Program-made: the position numbers and the translations under genes
Part shown: positions 1 to 5,903 of the stretch, piece after piece
Layout of the letters: each line of letters begins with the position of its first letter
Position numbering within the stretch: the stretch's first letter is position 1
The notes under the pieces: generated by a model
What the model saw: the letters and a program-made list of their open reading frames with translations, nothing else
Told to the model about the DNA's origin: nothing
Database searches by the model: none
Source of the DNA: an uncultured Clostridia bacterium
Lineage (GTDB): Bacteria; Bacillota; Clostridia; Christensenellales; Aristaeellaceae
Direction: 5' to 3'
Length of the DNA: 9,376 bases
NCBI GenBank assembly: GCA_946409855.1
Contig: CAMJXZ010000110.1
Coordinates: forward strand, 1 to 9,376

Positions 1-121
1 CCTCCATGGCGGGCACATACAGAGCGGAGGGATTGAAGTATCCCTCCGTCATGCATTCATATGCCGCCTGTGCCGCCTGGGGACAGACCCGGGTGGTGGC
101 GCTGTTGTCCAGATAAATCAT
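1..121 (-). CDS. Cysteine desulfurase, NifS/IscS family (N-terminal 40 codons; continues beyond window)
   Basis: This is the 5' end of a pyridoxal-phosphate enzyme family that takes sulfur from cysteine for Fe-S cluster or thio-nucleotide synthesis. The ATG is at 121-119 and the visible peptide opens MIYLDNSATTRVCPQA, the family's N-terminal signature (YLDNSATT). It continues to GYFNPSALY, which matches the family's G-N-P-S segment. The PLP lysine and catalytic cysteine lie outside the window, so the subtype cannot be decided. The gene starts 16 nt after the stop of the upstream membrane protein and is probably cotranscribed with it. Its SD is weak: an AGGA about 12 nt before the ATG. A 9-bp perfect inverted repeat (25-33 with 40-48) lies inside the coding sequence. 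The family call is confident; the partner pathway is not known. Confidence 0.87.
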   Translation of the reverse strand, partial: MIYLDNSATTRVCPQAAQAAYECMTEGYFNPSALYVPAME

Positions 122-137
122 TTGGAATCCGATCCTG

Positions 138-695
138 TCAGTTGATTTCGTAGGAACCGCGCGGCACCGCGCCGCGGATCAGTTCCACCATTTCCTCGCT
201 GGGCTCCATAATGACGATGTGCTTTTCCTGGTCCTTCTCATAGTAGATGTAGAACAGGTTGCCGTCCCGGTTGGCGAACCAGTTTTTGCGCTGGATGCCG
301 GGCTGGTTGATGTAGCGGTTGAAGGAGCCGGAGGCCACCTGCCCGCAGGCCTTGATGTTCTTTAAATTCATGGTCCCCAGGGCCTTGCGCTTTTTGTTGT
401 TGTACACGGCGGCAAAGTCCAGGGCGCCGTTCGTAAAGGTATACTCGTATTCGGTGCGCAGCCGGTCCTTGAACAGGAACACCAGCACCGCCGAGCCGAT
501 CATCAGCAGCGTGAACAGAAGGTTCACCAGCCCGCCCACGACGCCTTCCTGCGCGAAAGCCGTCAGCACGTTGTTCAGCATCAGGACCCCCAAAAAACCG
601 TTGATCACGATCAGGATCCATGCCACCGCCAGCATGATGGACGAGCCCGTCTGCCTGCGGCTGGAAACCGCTTCTTCCCTGAATTGATCGATCAT
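138..695 (-). CDS. Two-helix membrane protein resembling DUF6106
   Basis: 185 residues, function unknown. Two hydrophobic segments, about residues 19-40 and 53-75, are followed by a soluble C-terminal domain of about 110 residues. That domain opens with EYEYTFTNGALDFAAVYNNKKRK. From memory, DUF6106 proteins of Clostridia have a similar EYEY-TNG-LD-KRK stretch after two helices; no search was run. There is no signal-peptide cleavage site, so both ends probably face the cytoplasm. The ATG at 695 is preferred because no other in-frame start lies upstream. Its only good SD (GGAGG at 732-728) is 32 nt away and is separated from the ATG by a 22-nt palindrome. The next in-frame Met (residue 21) would remove part of the first helix. 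The gene lies 68 nt after the DUF212 gene and 16 nt before the cysteine desulfurase. Confidence 0.75.
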   Translation of the reverse strand: MIDQFREEAVSSRRQTGSSIMLAVAWILIVINGFLGVLMLNNVLTAFAQEGVVGGLVNLLFTLLMIGSAVLVFLFKDRLRTEYEYTFTNGALDFAAVYNNKKRKALGTMNLKNIKACGQVASGSFNRYINQPGIQRKNWFANRDGNLFYIYYEKDQEKHIVIMEPSEEMVELIRGAVPRGSYEIN

Positions 696-733
696 ACGTT
701 TCTGCCCGCGCGCCGGCCGGCGCGCGGCCTCCT
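696..733 (-). promoter_or_regulatory. Translation initiation region with GC palindrome between SD and ATG
   Basis: On the minus strand AAAGGAGG (GGAGG at 732-728) is followed directly by a perfect self-complementary 22-mer at 727-706, all G and C, centred on CCGGCCGG (720-713). Ten nt then lead to the ATG at 695. The linear SD-to-start distance is 32 nt, too long for normal initiation. If the 22-mer folds into a hairpin the effective spacing becomes about 10 nt. Both the palindrome and the SD are directly visible; the bridging function is inferred. It is not a typical intrinsic terminator, because the 3' side reads GCAGAAACG and has no U tract. Confidence 0.5.
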
Positions 734-763
734 TTCAAGGCTGTTTAAAATAGAACACGCTGT

Positions 764-1210
764 TTAAAGAAAGAATATGAGCAGGATCACGGCGCCCACG
801 ATCAGGCCGCCGAGCACCTCCAGCGGGGAATGGCCCACCAGCTCCTTGAGCTTTTCGTCGGTCAGGGGCTTTCCCTCCACGAAGAGCTCCTCCAGGATGC
901 GGTTGATGATCTGCCCCTGCTTGCCGGTTTCATAGCGCACCCCCATGGCGTCGTAGATGACGATCGCCATCAGGGAAAAAGAGATCGCGAAGGCGGCGCT
1001 GTCAAACCCGTTCGTCAGCCCTTCCGCCACCGTAAGCGCCAGCACAAACGCCGTATGGGAGCTGGGCATCCCGCCGGACCCCCAGGCCCTGCGCCAGTTG
1101 ATCTTTTTCTCGATCGCCCAGTAGATGAAAAACTTGATGACCTGCGCCGCGAACCACGCGCACACCGCGCAGATCAGCGGCCTGTTCGCAAACAGCTGCG
1201 GAAAAAACAC
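764..1210 (-). CDS. DUF212 / divergent PAP2 family membrane protein (YuiD-like)
   Basis: 148 residues, a usual length for the family. It carries GGMPSSHTA (46-54), IYDAMGVRYETGKQ (85-98) and KELVGHSPLEVLGG (122-135), the hallmark blocks of the DUF212 family, which is related to PAP2-type phosphatases; the His in SSHT and the GHSP block correspond to catalytic positions there. Hydrophobic segments lie at about 10-31, 54-64, 71-89 and 133-148, so it is an integral membrane protein. Its substrate is unproven. A lipid or isoprenoid phosphate is an attractive guess because the gene follows ispA. The start is GTG at 1210-1208, preceded by GGGGGTGA at a usual distance. Thirteen nt separate it from the ispA stop. 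Confidence 0.9.
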   Translation of the reverse strand: MFFPQLFANRPLICAVCAWFAAQVIKFFIYWAIEKKINWRRAWGSGGMPSSHTAFVLALTVAEGLTNGFDSAAFAISFSLMAIVIYDAMGVRYETGKQGQIINRILEELFVEGKPLTDEKLKELVGHSPLEVLGGLIVGAVILLIFFL

Positions 1211-1223
1211 AGGATCACCCCCG

Positions 1224-2102
1224 TCAATGATTCCTCTGCACGCATTCCTGCGCGATGCCGCACAGGAAGTCCGCTTTATCCCCGAAGGCCTCCCGGAGAC
1301 GCCCGCAGGCTTCCTCCGTCAGCCGGGCCACGTCCGCCCGGGCCTGTTCCTCCCCGTAGAGGGCGGGCCAGGTCAGCTTGCCTTCCGCCGTGTCCTTGCC
1401 GGTGTGCTTGCCCAGCGCGGCCTCGCTGCCGGTCCGGTCCAGCAGATCGTCCCGGATCTGGAACGCGAGCCCGAACAGGCGGCCAAAGGCGCTGCCCGCG
1501 GCCAGCTGCCCTTCATGGGCCCCGGCCAGGATCAGCCCGGCCTCCATCGGCGCGGTCAGCAGGCACGCCGTTTTCAGCCGGTGGATGGACGAAACCAGCT
1601 CCGGCGAAGGTTCCTGCCCTTCATGGGCCAGGTCCAGGCACTGGCCGGCGATCATCCCCCGGACGCCGGCGGCGCCGGCGACCGCCCGGGCGGCGGCCAG
1701 GGTTCCCGGATGGTCCGAAGAAAGCATTTCTTCCATCGCCAGGTTCAGCAGCCCGTCGCCCGCCAGCACCGCCATCCCTTCCCCGTAGACCACGTGGCAG
1801 GTGGGCTTGCCGCGGCGGAGGGTATCGTTGTCCATCGCGGGCAGGTCGTCGTGGATCAGGGAATAGGTGTGGATCATCTCCAGGGCGCCGGCAAAGCGCA
1901 GGGCCGCCCCGTCCCAGGGAGCGATCAGCTCGTGGGCCGCCAGCAGCAGCACCGGGCGCAGACGCTTTCCGCCGCTCAGAAGGCTGTAGGCCATGGCGTC
2001 CCGCAGGGGATGCGGGATGCCGCCCCATTCCTCCCGGGTCACCCGGAGCAGATGGTTTTCCACCGCTTCCCGCAGCGCCCCGTATCGTGCCTCATCCATC
2101 AT
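1224..2102 (-). CDS. ispA: Farnesyl/geranyl diphosphate synthase (short-chain polyprenyl synthase)
   Basis: 292 residues, full length. It condenses isopentenyl diphosphate with dimethylallyl and geranyl diphosphate to supply farnesyl diphosphate for undecaprenyl lipid and quinone synthesis. Visible motifs are GGKRLRP (44-50, IPP binding), the first Asp-rich motif DDLPAMDND (85-93), GQCLD (153-157), K177-T178, the second Asp-rich motif DDLLD (218-222) and GKDTAEGKLTWP (235-246). All catalytic aspartates are present. Tyr80, five residues before the first motif, suits a short-chain product. The ATG at 2102 overlaps the xseB stop as ATGA, with GGAGG 7 nt upstream; a second ATG follows at once (residue 2) and either could be used. 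In many Bacillota dxs follows ispA; here it does not. Confidence 0.96.
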   Translation of the reverse strand: MMDEARYGALREAVENHLLRVTREEWGGIPHPLRDAMAYSLLSGGKRLRPVLLLAAHELIAPWDGAALRFAGALEMIHTYSLIHDDLPAMDNDTLRRGKPTCHVVYGEGMAVLAGDGLLNLAMEEMLSSDHPGTLAAARAVAGAAGVRGMIAGQCLDLAHEGQEPSPELVSSIHRLKTACLLTAPMEAGLILAGAHEGQLAAGSAFGRLFGLAFQIRDDLLDRTGSEAALGKHTGKDTAEGKLTWPALYGEEQARADVARLTEEACGRLREAFGDKADFLCGIAQECVQRNH

Positions 2103-2317
2103 GGCGCGTCCTCCATGGCCGCCGGCTGGCCGTTCTTCAGCTCCAGCATTTTCTTTTCAGCCGCGTCCAGCTCGGCGCTGAGCTCCCGGCCCAGACGGAT
2201 GCCGGCCTCATAATCCCTGAGCGAAGCGGCCAGGGGCCTTCCGCCCTCTTCCATGCGGCTGACCAGCTCTTCCAGCTGCTGCAGCCTGTCTTCAAAGCTC
2301 TTTGTCTTTGCCGCCAA
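2099..2317 (-). CDS. xseB: Exodeoxyribonuclease VII small subunit
   Basis: 72 residues, a normal length. It is the small helical subunit that binds several copies per XseA and enables single-strand DNA degradation by exonuclease VII in the cytoplasm. The sequence SFEDRLQQLEELVSRMEEGG (7-26), then SLRDYEAGIRLGREL and AEKKMLEL, is the characteristic helical hairpin. The start is TTG at 2317-2315, the best placed one: GGGGGAT lies just upstream and the next ATG (residue 22) would remove half of the first helix. The gene overlaps the end of xseA by 26 nt and the start of ispA by 4 nt. This overlap plus the TTG start suggests translational coupling to xseA. Confidence 0.93.
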   Translation of the reverse strand: MAAKTKSFEDRLQQLEELVSRMEEGGRPLAASLRDYEAGIRLGRELSAELDAAEKKMLELKNGQPAAMEDAP

Positions 2318-3518
2318 ACGGATCCCCCATTTCCTTGCTGATGGTCCTGACGCGGACGGTGCCGTCCTGCATCAGCAGCCGCATCTCTTCGGGCGCCTGG
2401 GCGGCCCGGGTCACGGGCGTGCCGTCCAAAGACAGCGCGATCACGTACCCCCGGCGCAGCACACCCTCGGGCCCCAGGCCCTGAAGGGCGCTTTCCAGCT
2501 TCTGCAGGGCCGCCTTCTTTTCATCCAGCGCTTCCCACATCCGCTGGTGCAGACGGAGCATGTATTCCCGCACCGCCGCCTGCTGCGCGTTCAGCCGGGT
2601 CACAGGATGGCACAGGGCCATCCGCTTTTCCAGGGCGCTGACCTGCGCGGCCTTCAGCAGCAGCGCTTCGTGCGCGTTGCGGAACAGGCGGGACAAAAGC
2701 CCTTCCACCATGGCGTCCAGCACCGACCGGTCCTGCACGGCGAGCTCCGCGGCGACGCTCGGGGTCGCTGCCCGGACGTCCGCCGCGAAATCAGACAGGG
2801 TGACGTCCGTCTCATGGCCCACGGCGGAAATGACCGGCACGGGGCAGGCGGCGACGGCGCGCACCACGATTTCTTCATTGAAGGCCCAGAGGTCTTCCAG
2901 CGAGCCGCCGCCCCGGCCGATGATGAGGACGTCCACCCCCGGCACCCGGGAAAGCTCCCCGATGCCGGCGGCCACGTCCGCCGCGGCGCCTTCCCCCTGC
3001 ACCAGCGCGGGCCGCAGCAGCAGCTGCACCCCGGGGTTGCGCCGCCGGGCCACCTGGGCGATATCGTGGATGACCGCTCCCGTCCGGCTGGTCACGACCC
3101 CGACGATCCGGGGCAGAAGCGGCAGGGGCCGTTTCCTGCTTTCGTCAAAAAGCCCCTCCTGGGTCAGCCGTTTTTTGAGCTGCTCAAAGCGGACGTAGAG
3201 GGCGCCAAGCCCGTCCTCCGTCATTTCCCGGGCGTAAAACTGGTAGCTGCCCGACGGCGTATAGAGGGATACGCTGCCGCGCAGCGTCACCCGGCTCCCG
3301 TCCGCGGGCGAAAAGGAGAGGGTCATCGCGTCCTGCCGGAACATCACGCACTGGATGCGGGCCTGGTCGTCCTTGAGGGAAAAATACAGGTGCCCCGACA
3401 CGTGGCGCTTGAAATTGCTGATCTCCCCCTGCAGGGAAATGTCCCGCAGCATCGGGTCGCCGGCCAGGCTGCGGCGGACATACTCGTTCAGGTCGGTGAC
3501 CGTCAGCGTCCAGCTCAT
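2292..3518 (-). CDS. xseA: Exodeoxyribonuclease VII large subunit
   Basis: 408 residues, slightly shorter than E. coli XseA (about 456) but complete. It is the catalytic subunit of exonuclease VII, which degrades single-stranded DNA to oligonucleotides. The N-terminal OB-fold (about 1-100) includes GEISNFKRHVSGHLYFSLKD (31-50). The catalytic region has VTSRTGAVIHDI (142-153), IGRGGGSLEDLWAFNEE (200-216) and SAVGHETDVTLSDFAADVRA (231-250) followed by TPSVAAEL, the conserved block of the family. A coiled-coil-like stretch (about 264-345) precedes a small C-terminal module with SLDGTPV. The start ATG at 3518 overlaps the folD stop as ATGA; its SD is short (AAGG), so coupling to folD is likely. 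Confidence 0.97.
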   Translation of the reverse strand: MSWTLTVTDLNEYVRRSLAGDPMLRDISLQGEISNFKRHVSGHLYFSLKDDQARIQCVMFRQDAMTLSFSPADGSRVTLRGSVSLYTPSGSYQFYAREMTEDGLGALYVRFEQLKKRLTQEGLFDESRKRPLPLLPRIVGVVTSRTGAVIHDIAQVARRRNPGVQLLLRPALVQGEGAAADVAAGIGELSRVPGVDVLIIGRGGGSLEDLWAFNEEIVVRAVAACPVPVISAVGHETDVTLSDFAADVRAATPSVAAELAVQDRSVLDAMVEGLLSRLFRNAHEALLLKAAQVSALEKRMALCHPVTRLNAQQAAVREYMLRLHQRMWEALDEKKAALQKLESALQGLGPEGVLRRGYVIALSLDGTPVTRAAQAPEEMRLLMQDGTVRVRTISKEMGDPFGGKDKEL

Positions 3519-4363
3519 GCCTTGGCGCGGGCTTTGGCCAGGGTGACCACGTTGTCCATCAGCATGGCGACGGTCATCAGGCCGACCCCGCCGGGCACCG
3601 GGCTCAGGTAACCGGCGACCGGCTCCACGGAAGCGAAATCGACGTCGCCGGACAGCTTGCCGTTGATCCGGTTGATGCCCACGTCCACCACCGCGGCGCC
3701 GGGCTTGACCATGTCCCCGGTGATCAGGCCGGGCCGGCCGGCGGCGACCACCAGGATGTCCGCCTGCCGGGTGACCTGCCCAAGGTCCTTGGTGTGGGAA
3801 TGGCAGACGGTGACGGTGGCGTTGGCCGCCAGCAGCATCATCGCCACGGGCTTGCCCACGATATTGCTGCGGCCGACCACGACGGCCGTTTTGCCGTCCG
3901 TCTCCACCCCGGCCAGGCGGAGCATCCGCATCACGCCCTTGGGGGTGCAGGGCAGCGTCCCGGGCAGGCCCAGCATCAGCTTGCCGGCGTTCAGGGTGTG
4001 GAAGCCGTCAGCGTCCTTTTCGGGCCGGATGCAGGCCAGCGCCTGCTGCTCGTCCAGCCCCCGGGGCAGGGGCAGCTGCACCAGGATCCCGTCGATTTTC
4101 GGGTCCTCGTTGAGCTGACGGATGATCTTCTCCAGCTCCTGCTGGGTGACCTCCCCGGGGAGGATGATGGTGCGGGAATAAATGCCCGTCTTCTCGCAGG
4201 CCTTGCCCTTGTTGCGCACATATGTCTGGCTGGCGGGATCGTCCCCCGCCAGGATCACGGCCAGGCCGGGGGTGACCCCCTGCTTTTTGAGTTCTTCCAC
4301 CTGAGCCCTGACTTCTTCAAGGGCTTCCTCCGCGTAAATCCTACCGTCCAGCAGCTGAGCCAT
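3515..4363 (-). CDS. folD: Methylenetetrahydrofolate dehydrogenase / methenyltetrahydrofolate cyclohydrolase
   Basis: 282 residues, full length. The bifunctional cytoplasmic enzyme interconverts 5,10-methylene-, 5,10-methenyl- and 10-formyl-tetrahydrofolate, providing one-carbon units for purine and formyl-methionine synthesis. Visible motifs are SQTYVRNKGKACEKTGI (45-61) with Tyr48 and Lys52 at the expected catalytic positions, DGILVQLPLP (91-100), KDADGFH (116-122) with Asp119, the Rossmann segment VVVGRSNIVGKPVAMML (161-177) and PVPGGVGLMTVAMLMDN (255-271). The last block usually reads PGGVGPMT; here position 262 is Leu. The ATG at 4363 has AAAGGA at good spacing. The gene overlaps the upstream TsaD-like gene by 23 nt and xseA by 4 nt. 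Confidence 0.98.
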   Translation of the reverse strand: MAQLLDGRIYAEEALEEVRAQVEELKKQGVTPGLAVILAGDDPASQTYVRNKGKACEKTGIYSRTIILPGEVTQQELEKIIRQLNEDPKIDGILVQLPLPRGLDEQQALACIRPEKDADGFHTLNAGKLMLGLPGTLPCTPKGVMRMLRLAGVETDGKTAVVVGRSNIVGKPVAMMLLAANATVTVCHSHTKDLGQVTRQADILVVAAGRPGLITGDMVKPGAAVVDVGINRINGKLSGDVDFASVEPVAGYLSPVPGGVGLMTVAMLMDNVVTLAKARAKA

Positions 4364-5291
4364 GTCCGTTCATCCTTTCCAAACCGATGTGGGCGACGCC
4401 CACGGCATTGTCCCCCGAAAGCTCGGGTTTCCCGAAATAAAGCGAAAGCGGCAGCCTGCGTTTCCGGACCCGGTCCGTCAGAAGCGCCCGCATCCGCGCG
4501 GAGCTCATCACCCCGCCGAACATCAGGGCATTGTGCAGCCCGGTCGCTTCCGCCGCGTGACTGAGCAGCCGCAGCACCGTGCGGCACAGCACATCGTACG
4601 TTTCCGCGGCGATCTGCCCGGGGTCCGTCTGTCCCGCCCGGATCATGCGGGTCAGCTGCGCTTCCGCGCCCGACAGATGGCAGCCCGCGGGCCCGGCCGA
4701 AACCGGCACCAGCCCCCGGGCCTGCCGGCCCTCCGCCAGCTGCTCCAGATACGGCCCCGCCGGGAAGGGAAGGCCCAGCATCACGCCGACCCGGTCCACC
4801 AGCTGGCCGGCGTGCAGATCCAGCGAGGAGGAAATTTTCCTGATTTCGCCGCCCTGTACGGCCAGCACGTCCGTCGTGCCGCCGGAAAGATGCAGCGCAA
4901 GATGATCCCCTTCGGGCAGATCGGTATCCACCCGGGCGGCCCGTAAATGGCCCCGCTGGTGGGTGGTCGTCCAGAAAGGCACCCGCAGCGCGGCGGCCAG
5001 CGAACGGCCCAGCCCCGCCCCGGCCAGGAAGACCGGCATGTAGGAATCGTCCCCGTCCGCCGGGGAAACGGACGCGCAGACCGCGCCGATGGGCTCCTCC
5101 GTCTGCGCCATAAGCGCTTCCGCCAGCTCAGGCAGCTGTTTGACATGGGCAAACAGCGCCTCGCTCTGCCGCAGGCCTCTTTCCCCCGCCGGAACCGGCA
5201 GGAGCTTTCGGCGGGAGATCCATCTGCCGCCCTCCCCGGCCAGCGCCGCGGAGGTCGTGTAGCAGCTGGTGTCCAGCCCCAGCACCATCAT
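4341..5291 (-). CDS. TsaD/Kae1-like (peptidase M22 family) protein, paralogue in the nusB-folD operon
   Basis: 316 residues, an ASKHA-fold protein related to TsaD, the subunit that makes tRNA threonylcarbamoyladenosine. It opens LGLDTSCYTTSAAL (4-17), where TsaD has ETSCDET. The metal-binding pair H-x3-H is kept as His111 and His115 (HQRGH), and a C-terminal Asp is kept as Asp294 (SGDNAVG, against TDN in TsaD). Other family blocks are SGGTTDVLA (136-144), LGLPFPAGPYLEQLA (172-186) and FGGVMSSARMRALL (258-271). It is shorter than TsaD (about 340) and departs from it at the nucleotide-binding motifs, so it is probably a paralogue rather than the tRNA enzyme; I infer this from motifs only. TsaB is a less likely match because TsaB lacks the His pair. 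The ATG overlaps the nusB stop as ATGA; a second ATG follows directly. Confidence 0.85.
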   Translation of the reverse strand: MMVLGLDTSCYTTSAALAGEGGRWISRRKLLPVPAGERGLRQSEALFAHVKQLPELAEALMAQTEEPIGAVCASVSPADGDDSYMPVFLAGAGLGRSLAAALRVPFWTTTHQRGHLRAARVDTDLPEGDHLALHLSGGTTDVLAVQGGEIRKISSSLDLHAGQLVDRVGVMLGLPFPAGPYLEQLAEGRQARGLVPVSAGPAGCHLSGAEAQLTRMIRAGQTDPGQIAAETYDVLCRTVLRLLSHAAEATGLHNALMFGGVMSSARMRALLTDRVRKRRLPLSLYFGKPELSGDNAVGVAHIGLERMNGHGSAAGR

Positions 5292-5776
5292 GCTTGGTCC
5301 CTGCGGGAAAAGGCGCCCAGCACCCCGTTGACAAAGGCGCCGCTCTTGTCGGTGGAATAGCGCTTGGCCATCTCCACCGCCTCGTTGATGACGACGCGCT
5401 CCGGCGTGTCCTTCACATACGTCAGCTCATAGAACGCCAGCCGCAGGATCGCCAGGTCGACCCGGGCCACCCGGTCCAGCGTCCACCCCCGCAGATAGGA
5501 AGCAATCTGCTCGTCCAGTTCCGGGGCGTGGGCGGCGGCGCCCGATACGAGGGCGCGGATAAAAGCGCAGTCCTCCTCGTATTCCTGATCGGTCACGGGG
5601 GGCTGTTCCTCCGCCTGCGTTTCCCCGCCTTCCGCGGCGTCTTCCCCGTCGGGCCGCGGCGCTTCCGCCGGCTCGAACCCGATCAGGCCGCGCAGGGTTT
5701 CCTCCCCGCCGTCGCCGCCTTCCAGCTGTTCATAAATCAATTGCATCGCGGCGACTCGCGCCAGTTTCCGGGCCAT
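5288..5776 (-). CDS. nusB: Transcription antitermination factor NusB
   Basis: 162 residues from the chosen start. NusB pairs with NusE (S10) on boxA RNA and supports antitermination of rRNA operons. The C-terminal two thirds match closely: SYLRGWTLDRVARVDLAILRLAFYELTY (93-120), then PERVVINEAVEMAKRYSTDKSGAFVNGVLGAF (125-156). The N-terminus ARKLARVAAMQLIYEQ (2-17) is typical. An open frame extends 29 codons further upstream, but the ATG at 5776 fits the family start and has AAGGAG six to seven nt before it. Residues 35-62 form a Glu/Pro/Ala-rich low-complexity insertion, absent from minimal NusB proteins. It begins the tightly overlapped part of the cluster. No convincing promoter is visible in the 127-bp gap upstream, so read-through from the Asp23 promoter is plausible. 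Confidence 0.94.
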   Translation of the reverse strand: MARKLARVAAMQLIYEQLEGGDGGEETLRGLIGFEPAEAPRPDGEDAAEGGETQAEEQPPVTDQEYEEDCAFIRALVSGAAAHAPELDEQIASYLRGWTLDRVARVDLAILRLAFYELTYVKDTPERVVINEAVEMAKRYSTDKSGAFVNGVLGAFSRRDQA

Positions 5777-5834
5777 ATCGTTCTCCTTGTGTTCCGGGAA
5801 GCCCGCGTCCGTGACTCCCGTTTTACCGCATGAT

Positions 5835-5862
5835 TGCGGGTACAGGCTGCCCCGTACCCGCA
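5835..5862 (-). other. 9-bp perfect hairpin in the gap between the DUF2273 gene and nusB
   Basis: The 127-bp gap 5777-5903 holds one clear inverted repeat: arms 5835-5843 and 5854-5862 (TGCGGGTAC and its exact complement) around a 10-nt loop. In the direction of transcription it is followed by ATCATGCGGTAAAAC, not by a U tract, so it is not a standard intrinsic terminator; on the plus strand the following TCTTTCATATT is also weak. A second short repeat (GCCGGA with TCCGGC) overlaps the DUF2273 stop codon. These could adjust read-through or mRNA stability between the envelope module and the nusB cluster, which is inference. Confidence 0.4.
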
Positions 5863-5903
5863 TCTTTCATATTCAGCTTTTCGCTGTGATCAGCCGGACG
5901 CTG

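Noticed and set aside
706..727. GC palindrome as an intrinsic terminator after the DUF212 gene
   Set aside because: No U tract follows it on either strand, and it sits between an SD and its ATG, so a terminator reading is not favoured.
830..2341. Long plus-strand open frame (503 codons) opposite DUF212, ispA and xseB
   Set aside because: It is a GC-rich antisense shadow: Pro/Arg/Gly-rich with no recognisable domain, covering three well-supported genes on the other strand.
2253..3611. Plus-strand open frame of 452 codons opposite xseA
   Set aside because: Composition is His/Arg/Gly/Pro-rich and mirrors the codon structure of xseA, which matches its family throughout; no SD or domain supports it.
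5777..5863. 29-codon N-terminal extension of NusB
   Set aside because: Known NusB proteins begin near the MARKLAR position, where a good SD is present, and the extension crosses the leader hairpin.
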